A DNA stretch of 64,000 nucleotides from Cacajao melanocephalus (GCA_963573385.1 CAUYLG010062055.1:50313-114312), one strand, 5' to 3'; numbered from the stretch's first letter, positions 46,745 to 60,078 are shown. Notes: generated by a model not told the origin, from the letters alone. Program-made: numbers and translations.

Positions 46745-47148
46745 TCTACCAGGCTCTGTCCTTTTCATGTTTTTAAATGAGCTCATTCAAACTCTTTTTT
46801 AGGAAACTGACAATATTTAAAATAAGCTTGGTCCAGTGGCAATGCCACTGAGTCCCCCTTGGAAGAAAATAATATTGCATCTGTAGGGAAGGAAAAGATA
46901 ATTTTCTCTCTACCCTTCATAGTTCTTAGCTGGTACAGACTTCTATAACAAAAGACAGATTAACAAGAGCAAGAGAAGTTTATTAACATGAATCCTTCAT
47001 ATAGATATATGGGAGATACCCATAGAAATGAGTAAATCTCAGAGGTTACTCTGTCTGCACAGATTTATTAGTACAGTTTCTATTTATATTGCCCCATCAC
47101 AGCTTACTGGAGTAAATTGCCCAGCACTGCACAGCTAGGAAGTGGTAC
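46745..47148. repeat. Inverted, circularly permuted copy of 47994-48347
   Basis: 46745-47045 aligns with the reverse complement of 48262 down to 47994: shared TCTGTCCTTTTCAT, AGGAAACTGA, AGTCCCCCTTGGAAG, ATTGCATCTGTAGGG, TATGGGAGATACCCA and AAATCTCAGAG. Then 47053-47148 aligns with the reverse complement of 48347 down to 48262 (CAGTTTCTAT, CAGCACTGCACAGCTAGGAA, GTGGTAC). It therefore holds the last 165 bp of the LTR plus flanking and MIR sequence. A 25-bp insertion or deletion separates the copies near 46815. Confidence 0.85.
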
Positions 47149-47590
47149 AGTTGGATGCCAAAGCCCATGCCCTTGACCCTGGGCTATTATGCTGCTAGTG
47201 CACACAGCAGTGGGGATTCCTGGGCCTTGGGACTTAGCAAGGTCCCAGCACCCTTGGAGATCAAACACCAGCTGCTAACAGGAAGAGAAAATGGAAGAAG
47301 CCATCTCTCCCACAATTTTGAGGACTCCCAAAGGGAGAGGTCAGTTAGTCAATGAAGGACTGGGATGAGGGGGTGAAGGTGCATGCAGGTGGACCATGGT
47401 AAAAGGGAAGATTTTCTAATAGGTAAAGGCATGACTCACACACAAAATGAACACAGGTCAAAGATTTCATTTAACTCAATTAATGGAAAAAAAAATTCAG
47501 TTAGGTTTTATCAACCAGTACAAAGGAGAATGAAAAGGCAGACCCTTATATAGGTAGTCAGAAATGCCCAAATGGATTTGCTAATAGGTG

Positions 47591-48150
47591 TGTAGGAGAT
47601 CGGGATACGCCACCCCGAAAGATGCCGCTATCATTTTGAGCCAAAGGTAATTGAAAAGAAGCAGGTATAAGAAAGCTCTTTGTACTTGCCTAAAAGCAAG
47701 ATATAAATTTACAAAGGTAACATTTTCCTTCTCCCCTCTCTACCAGAAAGAACAAAACAAGACACTGAAGAAACCTTAGACCCTTATCAGCCAGCAGAAA
47801 CATCTACTGACAAGCTATATTCTCTAGCCTTTATCTGCCATTTGCCTTCCCACAAGTTTGCCACCCCTAGAGACTTAGAGTCCTTTTCCTTTGTCTTACC
47901 ACTTTCTAAAAATTTACTGGGTTTTTTTGTTTGTTTGTTTGTTTTGTTTTGTTTTGTGATAGATGCTACATAAGCCTAATTTCAAAGCTGACTCTGAGAT
48001 TTATTCATTCTGTGGGTATCTCCCATATATACATGAAGCATACATGTTAATAAACTTTGTTTTTCTTTTGTCAATCTGTTTTGTTATAGGAGTATGTCCC
48101 ATCTAAGAACTATGAAAGGTAGAGAGAAGACAATTTTTTCCTCCCCTACA
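47591..48150 (+). mobile_element. Solo ERV1-like LTR
   Basis: This 560-bp unit has TG...CA ends (TGTAGGAGATCGGGATACGC to TTTCCTCCCCTACA). A polyadenylation signal AATAAA near 48049 is followed by TTTGTCAATCTGTTTTGTTA. A (GTTT)n/(TTTTG)n tract lies at 47923-47957. The family is probably of the MER61/MER4 kind; the name is not certain. Its 3' end is duplicated in inverted form at 46882-47045. Confidence 0.7.
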
Positions 48151-48239
48151 GATGCAATACTGTCTGCTTCCAAGGGGGACTTATTGGCATTATTATCAGT
48201 TTCCTACAATAGAGTTTTGAAAGAGTTCATTAAAGACAA

Positions 48240-48400
48240 TGAAAAGGACAGACCCTAGTGGTACCACTTCCTAGCTGTGCAGTGCTGGACAATGTAGTAA
48301 ACTGTGATCTGGGCAATATGAATAGAAACTGTGCTGTTAAATTTGTGAAGATTCAATCAGTGAATGCCTGTAAAATGCTCAGCACCCGGTAGGTCTGGAG
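48240..48400 (+). mobile_element. MIR SINE fragment (source of the duplicated part)
   Basis: CCACTTCCTAGCTGTGCAGT, GTGAAGATTCAATCAGTGAA and TGTAAAATGCTCAGCACCCG are MIR core and 3' part. Bases 48262-48347 are duplicated in reverse at 47053-47148. Confidence 0.7.
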
Positions 48401-48860
48401 TTCAGTGCATGCTTGCTTGGTAGTGATTGCTGATGTTCCACTTTACTGTCACCATGCTGGGTATTTTCCATTGTCTCACTTATTCTCTGCCATTCTCCAC
48501 CATGCTCTGTGGCTCAGGAGGCACCTTTCCTGTGGTTTCTGGTTGGGTTTTACCAGTTCATTCTCCCCCTCTGGAATTGCCTGGGACTGGTAGCATCCCT
48601 CAAAGGTCACAGCTCCTCCTGGGAAGCCCATGCCACCTCCAGGTCCCTATAACTATCCTTTCCTGTCCCTTCAAGGCATCAGGGTGATAATAGCTCTCTA
48701 TTACGAGCCCTGGGTTTTTGCATCTCCACTATGGTGTCCCATACCCTGCCCACCCCCTTGTAGATAGTGCCTTTACTAAACACGCCTCAAATTACCCACA
48801 CTGAGAGCACCATCTATGTCCTGGCAGGACCTTGACTGCTGGAACCACCAGCATTTTTTT

Positions 48861-48994
48861 TTTTTTTTTTTTTTTTTGAGATGGAGTCTAGCTCTGTCAC
48901 CCAGGCTGGAGTGTAGTGGTGTGATCTTGGCTCACTGCAACCTTTGCCTCCTAGGTTCAAGTGATTCTCCTGCTTCAGCCTCCCAAGAAGCTAG
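48861..48994 (-). mobile_element. 5'-truncated Alu
   Basis: A long T tail, GAGATGGAGTCTAGCTCTGT, and then only the 3' arm up to GCCTCCCAAGAAGCTAG. The TSD is imperfect: CACCAGCATTTTT (about 48848-48860) against CACTAGCATTTTT (48996-49008). Confidence 0.9.
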
Positions 48995-49045
48995 TCACTA
49001 GCATTTTTAATACCACACTGTGTCCATTTCTGTTCTTTAAGTGAG

Positions 49046-49568
49046 TGATGCTGATACTCCTCTTGACACTCATGAAATCCGAAAGCTGGATCCTTTGCTC
49101 CTGTTTTATCTTAGATGTAACTTTTCAGAAATGCTTGCAACACAGGGAGGGAATGCTACCAAAGTCCCACACCAGAAGGGAGCATTCCTTTTTGTGACTG
49201 ATCCCAAACACACATACCAGGAAAAGAAGAGTGAAGAGATGAAGGGTCCATACAAAGATGAGTTTATGGAAACAGACTTTACTAAAATAATCCTTATCTT
49301 CCATTAGTTCCCCCACATATATTCTAGTTACTACCCCACAATTTATGATCCTTGGAAACCAAATCCTCTTGTCTTTGTTAAAAGGGTATATAAGCCCTCA
49401 AGTCTAACTGGTTGAGTTTCACTTCTTTTCTATAAACTCACATGCACATAAATATGAGTAAAAATTGTGTGCTTTTTCTCCTGTCAATTTGTCTTTCTGT
49501 CATTTTAATTCACAGGCCCCCAGTTATATCACCTAAGAGGGTAGGGGAAAAGTTTTTCCTCTCCAATA
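49046..49568 (+). mobile_element. ERV1-like LTR
   Basis: The end TCAATTTGTCTTTCTGTCAT, AGGGTAGGGGAAAAGTTTTT, CCTCTCCAATA parallels the LTR end at 47591-48150. GGGTATATAAGCCCTCAAG near 49383 looks like a TATA region. The start near TGATGCTGATACTCC is a guess. Confidence 0.55.
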
Positions 49569-50224
49569 CCAGTGTCTCTGCTTCATCTCATAGAAAAGAT
49601 TATGGGCTTTACAATGGATCATTTAGAAGAGTTTTAAGTCCTGTACTTTTTTTGGGAAGGAGTATCTTCAAATCTTACAAATCTATCTCTTACTAACTGC
49701 GTACCACCCATGTGTCATTATAACATTACCAGGTTACTGAAAAATCTAAATTCACTAAAGATACAAGCAACTGTTTTATTTCTCTAATTACCGACTTTAA
49801 CTGTGTTATGTCTACTCTCCCTTAATCAGAGTTCAGCACATACCCTAGATTTCCAGTCATTTTTGGGTTTTAAAAGTCCAGTCCAGGCTAATTTAAAGTT
49901 TGGAGATTCAATCTCATATCCCAATTTAACTCTCATCTCCCAAACCACAAAGCACACCTCGTTTTGACCCAAGGCATCGTGAGGAGGAAGGGATGTGGTC
50001 TGCTTTTTAGCTCTTCCTCCTCTAGTGCTTCAAGGGTTGAGGAGCAGGCTGGGGAAAAGGGGACAAATGCCTCTTAACAGGTGTTCTTATTTATTTTTGA
50101 GACTTTTCTGGCTTAGCTGGCAATGGCTTCTGCTGGGCTGATGGCCAACACCTGCCTTCTCATGGGGCAGATAAACTAAGTTATATAAAAGGCCCTGGGA
50201 GCGAGGCTTTCCCTGCCCTGAGAC
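49569..50224. other. Stretch without recognised gene
   Basis: Nothing named. Confidence 0.4.
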
Positions 50225-50736
50225 ATACTTTCTGGCTAGACATATGCCAAATGCCTCCAGGATAGATAGAGATAGCTGTGGAATCTGTTACTCCTTCCAT
50301 AGAGAGGAGGAGTCTCTTTCCCCTCCCATTGAAAGTGGGCTCACCTTAGTACTTGCTTGGTTGATAGAATGCAACTGAAGGGACAGTCTCAAATCTCTGA
50401 TGCTAGATCATAAGAAACCTTGCAGCTGCCATCAGAGCTTCTTGGACCGCTGAGTCACCATGTAAGAAATCTGACTGCCATGCTGGGAAGGCAATTGTAG
50501 GTGTGTCAATCAATAGTCCCTCCTGAACCCAGCCTTCCAGTCAAGGCAATAGACCAGCCCTTCCACCAGGTGCACACCACCAGAGGCCCTCACCTGATTC
50601 CATGTGGAGCAGAAGAATTCTCAGCAGAGCCCTGCCTGAATTCTTGATCCACAAAATTATGACATACAATAAAATGGCTGGTGTTTTAAGCTGCTAAGCT
50701 TTGGGGTGGCTTGTCATACAGCAATAAACTAGAACA
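50225..50736 (+). mobile_element. Probable MaLR LTR (MLT1-like)
   Basis: TGCTAGATCATAAGAAACCT, CCATGTGGAGCAGAAGAATT, ACAATAAAATGGCTGGTGTT, GCTGCTAAGCTTTGGGGTGG and the end CAATAAACTAGAACA fit an old MaLR LTR. The polyadenylation signal AATAAA lies near 50669. Confidence 0.55.
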
Positions 50737-52828
<2,092 letters not shown>

Positions 52829-52833
52829 ATAGG

Positions 52834-53441
52834 TGTTTTGGCCAGCGTTCTCCAGAGAGACAGAACCAATAGGACATGCAGAGAGAGACACATGCAAAGG
52901 ATTTATTAGGGGAACGGGCTCACTTGATTATGGAGCTGAGAGGCCCATGCTTGCAAGCTTGGAGACCAGGGAAGCTGGTAACTTGGCTCAGCCCAAGTCT
53001 GAAGACCTCAGAACCAGGGAGGCAATGGTGTTGCTCTCAGTCTGAGGCCACCAACGTGAGTCCCAAGGCCAGCGTACCTGGAATGCTGATGTTCAAGGGC
53101 AGGAGAAGGGCTTCCAGGCTTGGCAGAGAGAGGGTAAAGATTCTCTCTTCATCCTTCTTTTTGTTCCATCCGGAGCCATAGCTGACTGGATGGTGTCCAC
53201 CCACTTTCAAGGTGGATATTCCCCACTCAGTCCACTGACTCACATGCCAATCTCTGGAAACACCCTCACAGACACATCTGGGGATGCCCAATCATTCTAA
53301 TCAAAATCAAAGCCACCTGGGTTTCCTTTTCAGCAGAAAATAGATAGGCTTAGTACCTACTGAAGCATAGAGAATAAATTATGCCAGCTATCTGGGTATC
53401 CCTTAATCCAGTCAAGTTGATATTTCAAATCAACCATCACA
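52834..53441 (-). mobile_element. MLT2-class ERVL solo LTR with TSD
   Basis: The plus strand opens TGTTTTGGCCAGCGTTCTCC and AGAACCAATAGGACATGCAG and closes CAAATCAACCATCACA. It is 608 bp. A perfect 5-bp TSD ATAGG sits at 52829-52833 and 53442-53446. The 101- and 84-codon frames within it are artefacts. Confidence 0.88.
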
Positions 53442-53459
53442 ATAGGGTAGTAGTAAAAA

Positions 53460-53642
53460 CCTTAAGGTCTGCAAATAAATAGCTTGAGCTTGAGCTCCAA
53501 TTTCTGGGTGACCTTATACAAGCCACTTTCCCTCTCTCAACCTCAGCTTCCTTATCTGTACAATAACTGTTTTAACAACAGTTGTGAAGATAGAGTGAGT
53601 TAATGCTTGGGTGCATAATAAATGAGCATTAAACATTAGCAA
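53460..53642 (+). mobile_element. MIR SINE (host of an Alu; partly duplicated elsewhere)
   Basis: GGGTGACCTTATACAAGCCA, CTCAGCTTCCTTATCTGTAC and GCATAATAAATGAGCATTAA are MIR core and 3' end. Bases 53560-53642 are part of the segment copied to 56204-56394. Confidence 0.8.
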
Positions 53643-53928
53643 CAGTCCAGGCACAACAGTTCAGGTCTGTAATCTTAGCACTTTGGGAGACAAAAGTGGG
53701 CAGATCACTTGAGCCCAGAAGTTCAAGACCAGCCTTGGCAAAATGGTGAAACTTTGTCTGTACAAAAAAATACAAAAATTACCCAGGCATTGTGGCATGC
53801 ACCTGTAGTCCCAGCTACTCAGGAGGCTGAGGTGGGAGGATCCCTTGAGCCCGGGAGGTTCAGGCTGTAGTGAGCCAAGATTATACCACTGCACTACAGC
53901 CTGGGCGATCGAGTGAGACTGTGACTCA

Positions 53929-53974
<46 letters not shown>
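53643..53974 (+). mobile_element. Alu (AluJ-like) with (CAA)n tail and 12-bp TSD
   Basis: The dimer starts CAGTCCAGGCACAACAG and ends GAGACTGTGACTC followed by CAACAACAT repeats. A perfect TSD AAACATTAGCAA lies at 53631-53642 and 53975-53986. Its first 115 bp are duplicated in reverse at 56204-56310. Confidence 0.95.
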
Positions 53975-53975
<1 letters not shown>

Positions 53976-53986
53976 AACATTAGCAA

Positions 53987-54703
53987 GGACCAGCACATCT
54001 AATTGTGTGGATACCAGATGCCGGGCAAAGGGGGTGAAGGGAGATTAAAGCACAGCCCCAGCCCTAATCACCAAACCAAGGAATACCATGCACCCTGCAT
54101 ATGGCATCTGTGAACTATAAATAAATAGTGGATGCATTGGATCAAAATGCCCTTCTGAAATGCAGCCTCTGTAAGTTGATGCCAGAAGAGTCCGTTAAGG
54201 ACGATTCCTTCTATCACCCATGGTTCTCACAGTTCTCCCCTGAGCCCAGCCCTAGTGCAAGAGAAGACAGAAGAATGGCAGTGACAGATGGAGGTGCAAC
54301 TGCTCTTCAGTGTCTTTTGCTTGTGTGTGTTTGAATGGGAAAAGCCATTTGATCATTTGAGTTCCAATTTAGTGGTTTGCGAGAATTGGGCACCCCCAGA
54401 AGCCCTGCTGCAAGCATGGGATAGATTCTAAGACCAAGACTGATGGGTGAGCAACTTTAATTACCCAAGAACTGTGTTAATGGCCCTTGGGGTATCTTAT
54501 TGCTATTCTGACACTTGGGAACATGGCATTTTCCCATTAAAATGCCAATTATCCTTGAGCACTTCTGCAAATCCATCAGCTGGAGGCTGCCGGATTGTTG
54601 AGTGATGCAGTCTGATGGTTTGAAACAAACCTATCAGATCAAGGGCATTTTATGACTGCTCAGGGTGCTGCACCACCCCTGCCTGCTGTCCCCAGCCTCT
54701 AAG

Positions 54704-54747
<44 letters not shown>

Positions 54748-55314
54748 CACTAAGCAGAAAGATCAGAATCTCTGGTCCTAGGTAGCTGCTAGGGAAGAGG
54801 AAGTGTTAAGAGTTGGGAATAAGGAAGAAAATGGGATTTGGAAAAGAGCCTCCAAAATGGAATTTTTCTTCATCTGGATAATTAAAAGCACAAGCCCAAC
54901 AGAAAACATATCTCACTGGGGAAATTAGTTGATTTACCTCATCTAACTACCAGGAGAGAGGGTCTGCTTGCAGAATTCACACTGCCCTGCAGAGCGTCTC
55001 TGTTGCAGATTAATTACACCTGAAGGGTTTACTAATGCTGGAGTTTGGATCCTCAGTTAGAGGTGCTCTTCCAGGACAACTCTACCTTGCCCAGGCAGCC
55101 TTGGGTTTGGCTTATCCCAGGCTCTTGCTTCTGGAAGAAGAGCTTATACCTCAATATAACAGTCCTCTTGGGAAAGCGGCTGTAGACCTGTTGGTCCTTA
55201 ATTTCTTGAGGCTATGTTTAAATTCAATTATAAATCAAAATGATCACATAATAGAAGATCAAGTTTGGTTTGCTTTTTTCTTACTGGATTCTATTTCAGA
55301 GCAGCAGTACAGTA
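53987..55314. other. 1.3 kb without recognised gene; candidate conserved non-coding segment
   Basis: It is repeat-poor apart from the CA tract. The part at 54360-54660 has evenly balanced sequence with AT-rich motifs (CTTTAATTACCC, ATGCCAATTATCC). Conservation must be tested. Confidence 0.35.
54706..54745. repeat. (CA)n microsatellite
   Basis: An almost pure CA run. Confidence 0.98.
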
Positions 55315-55555
55315 GTGACACTAAGAGCATAATGGATCCAGATGCTGAGTTTCAAACTTCAGCTCTGCCTCTGAGCAGCCACCTGAACTTGGAGAAGTTC
55401 TGTAACCCTCTCTGGGTCTCAGTTTCCTCATCTGTAAAATAGGGATGATAATGGAACCAACCTCCTACAATTGTCAGGATTAAATCTGTCAAAAGTTGGA
55501 ACAGTATCTGGCCTGTTGTAAATGTTCTCATTGGGCAAGTATTATTATTTAGCTG
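55315..55555 (+). mobile_element. MIR SINE, near full length
   Basis: TTCAGCTCTGCCTCTGAGCA, CTGTAACCCTCTCTGGGTCT, CAGTTTCCTCATCTGTAAAA and AGGATTAAATC are in MIR order. The 135-codon frame 55035-55442 runs into it and is not a gene. Confidence 0.88.
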
Positions 55556-55994
55556 TCTAAACAGTATCCAACGATGTGATTTTTCAAAAAATTTTTTAAT
55601 GTTTAAAGAGGTGGTACTATTTTTATGATTGAAGAATAGCTTGCTGTAGCATGCCATGGAAGGGGATGAGCTGATCTGCTGGTCTGCAAAGGACAGGTTG
55701 GTCATGTCCCTGTAGCAGGTGTCATTGGTGCTGCTCCCAAATGCCTGGTACCAGGTCAGTGTGCCCAGCTGTGGTAGTGCTGGTTTAGCAGCTCACACCT
55801 GCACCCTCTCTGAAGGCTGGCCACAGCTGGCAGGAGACATGGCTCCTGAGATGCCTGGGAGGTTACACACTTCCTGCAAATTCTTTGACATTCTTCTCAT
55901 CAACAGGCAGATTCCCTCTCCTTGAAGGTGGGCCAGTCTTAAAGGCTTCATGAATCTAAGGACGAGGATGAGGTAGAAGTGGCTGCATACCTTC

Positions 55995-56674
55995 TGTTGC
56001 AGGTTGAATGTGTCTTCCAAAAAGGTATGTTCAAGTCTCAACCCCTGATACCTATGCATGTGATCTTACTTGGAAATAGTATCTCTACAGATGTAATCAA
56101 GTTTTAACAAGGTCATAGTGGATTGGGATGGGCTTTAATGCAGCGACTAGTGTCTTTATAAGGAGAAGGAGGAGGAAATTTGTCTTTATATGGAGAAAGA
56201 GGGAGACGGGGTTTCGCCATGTCACCCAGGTTAGTCTTGAACTCTTGGGCTCAAGTGATCCACCCGCCTTTATGTCCCAAAGTTACAGGTATGAGCTGTC
56301 ACACCGGCCTGTTGCTAATGTTTAACGCACATTTATTATGCACCCAAGCATTAACTCACTCCATCTTCACAACTGTTGTTAAAACAGTTATTGTTTTATA
56401 CACAGAGGCATGCTTGCATACGGGAATGCCACGTGAAGATGGAGGCAGAGACTGCAGGGATGCATCTACAAGCTAGAGTGCCAAGGATTGCTGGCAACAC
56501 CGGAAGCCGGAAGAAGCAAGGAAGGACTCTCTACTGGAGCTTTGAAAGGGAGTGTGTCTCTGCCAACACCTGGATTTCAGATTTCTAGCCTCCAGAACTG
56601 TGAGACCAAATTTCTGTTGGTTTAAACTACCCAGTTTGTGGTCCTTTGTTACAGTAGTCCTAGGAGGCTAATGT
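55995..56674 (+). mobile_element. MLT1 LTR carrying a 191-bp foreign insert
   Basis: It starts TGTTGCAGGTTGAATGTGTC and ends CCTAGGAGGCTAATGT. A perfect 6-bp direct repeat ACCTTC at 55989-55994 and 56675-56680 marks the TSD. MLT1 sequence runs to about 56203 (TATATGGAGAAAGAGGG) and resumes at about 56395 (ACACAGAGGCATGC). The insert is described separately. Confidence 0.88.
56204..56394 (-). repeat. Inverted copy of the 53560-53760 MIR/Alu junction
   Basis: Reverse complemented, it reads through the last 80 bp of the MIR, the Alu TSD junction (AAACATTAGCAACAG) and the first 100 bp or so of the same Alu. Because it carries the private MIR/Alu junction, it derives from that locus and not from a separate Alu insertion. 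Confidence 0.92.
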
Positions 56675-57014
56675 ACCTTCCAAACTAGATTGTAAGAAAC
56701 GATGTGGCTTCTGCCTGCCTCTTTGTCTCTGTCTGTCCCTCAGGACATGGGCCTTGGAGTGTGAGCCATGATGTAAGAAGCTCAGTGACTGGGAAGCCAC
56801 CACACTGAGATAGAGATAGAGACCCCCAAGGAACACCAGCTGTTTGAGTCTTCTCAGCCCAGCTACCAGACATGAGTGTGAAGAAGCGTTCAAGACGGCC
56901 TAAGCCCTAACTCCCATCTGCTTGTATCCTCGTGAGAGACTCTGACTGAGAACAGTTGGGCCCAGCCCAGCTGAGCCACTCCAGAATTTGTGACCCACAG
57001 AGACAGTGACAGAC

Positions 57015-57850
57015 AATAAATGATTACTGTTTTTTAAAATTTTAGTTTTTACTTTAATTGTGGTAAAATACACATAACAAGGCTGGGTGCAGTGGCTCAC
57101 ACCTGTAATCCTAGCACTTTGGGAGGCCAAAGTAGGCAGATCCCTTGAGCCCAGGAGTTTGAGACCTGCCTGAGCAACATAGGGAGATTCCCATCTCTAC
57201 AAGAAAAAAAAATTAGCCAGGCGTGGTGGTGCATGCCTATAGTCCTAGCTACTGACTAGGCTGAGACTGGAGAATCGCTTGAGTCCAGGAGCTCAAGGCT
57301 ATAGTGAGCCATGATCCTGCCACTACACTCCAGCCTGGATGACAGAACAAGACCCTGTCTCTAAAACAAAAACAAAACCAAAAGTCCCACTCAACAGGAA
57401 ATTTATCGTCATAACCACTTTTAAGAGTACAGTTAAGTATATGGGTAGTGTTAAGTATATTAACATTGTTGTCTAACCAGTCAGCTTTTTCATCTTGTAA
57501 GACTGAGAGTTCATAGCCATTAAAAAACTCCCCATTTCCTCCCTCCAGTCAACCATCATTCTACTTTTCATCTCCATTAATGTGATTACTCTACATAACT
57601 CATATAGGTAGACCCATACCATATTTGCCTTCTTGTGACTGGCTTACTTGACTTAGCATAATGCCTTCCACGTTCATCCATGCTATAGCATGTCAGAATT
57701 TCCTCCCTTTTTAAGGCTAAAGAATATTCCATAGTATGTATATACCACATTTTGATTATCCTTTCACCTGGCAATAGATACCTGCATTGCTTTCACCTTT
57801 CAGTTATTGTGAATAATACTGCTATGAACATCCGTGTACAAGCAGATGAC
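57015..57850 (-). mobile_element. L1M fragment (ORF2 end and 3'UTR) with an Alu inserted
   Basis: The reverse-strand L1 ORF2 end shows as TAGCATAATGCCTTCCACGT, CATCCATGCTATAGCATGTC, GAATATTCCATAGTATGTAT and GAATAATACTGCTATGAACA. A 62-codon minus frame (57586-57774) keeps an ORF2 C-terminal look (WYIHTMEYSLALKREEI). The L1 starts before the Alu at about 57015 and continues after it. Confidence 0.82.
57081..57381 (+). mobile_element. Alu (AluJ/S), dimeric, inside L1M
   Basis: It runs from GGCTGGGTGCAGTGGCTCAC to GACCCTGTCTCTAAAAC and an A-rich tail. Confidence 0.92.
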
Positions 57851-58659
57851 TGTTGTTTCAAGCCACTAGTTGCCGCGATGATGTGTTAAACTACAAGAGA
57901 TCATTCCGATGATGGGAAGAGGATGTGGTATGCCAGCCAAACCTTCTTGCCTCTGGGCAGGACAACCTCTACACCACGAATCATGCTTCATGCTCCAGAG
58001 CTCCCTAGAGGATCATGCTCAGGCCAGTCCCCCGCCAAAACCACATCTGCCCACTCGCTCTCCTGCCTGATCCTGCTTCCCTCACTCTGCTGCAGGTTAT
58101 CTTTGAAGCGCTGCCTCCATAGACCACCTGCACAAAAATCCCCACCTTAGGCTCTGCCTCCAGGATACTAACCTAAGCCAGGCAACGCCACGTGGCCAGG
58201 TGGTGTGAATTGTCATGAATGATTGTAGGGATGTGGCAGTGATCTCACAGCATTACCCCCAACCATGTGATGGTTCTTTGTCATTTAAATACTTAGGAGG
58301 GTATCAACTCTGTTGAAGTGTTGAGTAGCAATTGTACCAATAGATACATTGAAGTTAAAATGGGCTTCTCCTGATGACTGTGCTCTTTTGGAGTTAAAAT
58401 ACCTAATTCTGGAAGTGGTATTAACCCAGAGCAAGTCAGGCAAAAGTTCTCTGGCTGCACTGCAGAACATTTTGCATTTTGCAGTGTGTCTCTACACGCG
58501 TTCTCTTCATGTGTCCTGCAGTGGCCCAGGGAGGTGTGCAAGGAGTAGTCACCTCATTTTACAGTTGACAAAAGAGGTTCAGAAAGGTTACAAGAATTGA
58601 TCAAATAAACAATAGAGCCTGAATGAGAACAGGCATGCTGTTTTGATGCCCCTTCTGGG
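57851..58659. other. Stretch without recognised gene
   Basis: Nothing named. Overlapping frames of 60-83 codons on both strands at 58285-58600 have no protein features. Confidence 0.4.
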
Positions 58660-59000
58660 CTCTCTGCATCTACTCTATCCTCCTCTCCTCCAATCCACTC
58701 CCCATAAAGCAGCCACGGCAATACCTCAAAAACGCAAACCAGACTGTGTCCCTCTTCTTGTGACCTCACAATGGCTTCTTGTTACACTTGGAATAAAGCA
58801 CAAATTGCTCATCCCAGTTGAGGAGGCCCAGCCTCATGGTAGGTGGCTTTCCCTGGGGGCTGGCTCATGAGGCTGCAGCCACGCTGTGCTTTAGAGGAGG
58901 GGCCTAAACACATCAAACCCTTCAGAGTCTCTTGCTGTCACCTCTGCCCCAAAACACTTTTCTCTGGCTCTTCAAATTGCTGCCTTCCCCATAGCTTAAA
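58660..59000 (+). mobile_element. L2 fragment, left half
   Basis: CAAACCAGACTGTGTCCCTC, CTTGGAATAAAGCACAAATT and TCTGGCTCTTCAAATTGCTG are L2 3' landmarks. The L2 is interrupted by the LTR at 59001 and resumes at 60085. Confidence 0.7.
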
Positions 59001-60078
59001 TGCTGTCCTCTGGTTTAAAATACACCCATAAATCTTTGACCCTCCTTTCTTCAAAAGGTGGAGCCTAATTGTCCTCCCCTAGCGTGTGTTCTGAACTCAG
59101 TGACCCATTTGTAATGAATAGAATATGGCAGAAGTGACAACAGGCGACTTCCAAGACGAGGCTATCAAAGGCATTGCAGGCCTCTCCTCATTCTCTCTCT
59201 GGGCCATTCACTCTGGGGGCAGCCAGCTGTTGTGTCATGAGGACACTCAAGCAGCCCTAATGAGAGGCCAATGTGATGAGGGACTGGGCCCCCTGCCAAC
59301 AGCCAACGAGGAGCTGAGGCCTTTAAGAGCCACTGGAGTGAGTGTTATGATGTGATGGGTTTGCAGTGTGTCAGCTTAACTAGGCTTAACTACAGAATCC
59401 CCTTATTTGTATGTTTCCAGTTAGGGTTGGCCGTGAGGGAGATTCTCAGTGACTTGGAGTAGGGGGTGGTGGTAGTGGGGACAAGAGGAATTTTGTGTCA
59501 CAAATATATTGTCACTCACCTGCTGACTCATCTTGTTGATGTGATGCAGGAGCTGGGCCAGGTGTATGTGTTCAGATCTGGAACAAAGGCCTGACTTCTG
59601 TAGGATGCCCTCATCACCAAGAACATGGGTTTCAGCCTGTCCTTGTAGGGCTCTAGCTTGTCCTGGTAGGCTTTCCACCTGCTTCTGGCCTTTCCTTCCT
59701 GACTGCTTGCTCTGTGGATTTCAAGGTCTTGCATCAGATGTAGGGAGCGTTTTATATCTGAAAAGAGCCTTATAACCAGCCCCCCCAATTCTGTGATCTG
59801 CATGTTTCCTACTGGTTCTGCTTGCCTGAGAAAATCCTGTCTGATATAATGAATCATTTTGGAAACAGATCCACTAGCCCCAGTAGAGCCTTTGGATGAC
59901 TGCGGCCCCAGGCAACATCTTGACTACAATCTGGTGGGAAAGTTTAAGCTGGGACTACTCAGATGAGCCTCTCTCAAATTCCTCACCCACAGAAACTGGG
60001 AGACAGTAAATGTCTATTACTTTAAGCATTATATTTCTGGGGTAGTTTGTTATCTAGCAATAGATAAGCTAATGCGCA
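59001..60078 (+). mobile_element. MaLR-type LTR interrupted by a second LTR
   Basis: The left part shows AAAAGGTGGAGCCTAATTGT, GAATATGGCAGAAGTGACAA and GAGGACACTCAAGCAGCCCT. The right part shows TGGAAACAGATCCACTAGCC, GACAGTAAATGTCTATTACT and the end AGATAAGCTAATGCGCA. The left half matches 39110-39490. Confidence 0.7.
59351..59848 (+). mobile_element. ERVL-like LTR nested in the MaLR LTR
   Basis: It starts TGTGATGGGTTTGCAGTGTG with CAGCTTAACTAGGCTTAACT, an ERVL-LTR style opening. It ends with GGTTCTGCTTGCCTGAGAAA and CCTGTCTGATATA. Flanks TTATGA and TAATGA are an imperfect TSD. The 109-codon minus frame is an artefact. Confidence 0.6.

Noticed and set aside
55035..55442. 135-codon open frame
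   Set aside because: The second half is MIR sequence, and there is no recognisable protein family in the first half.
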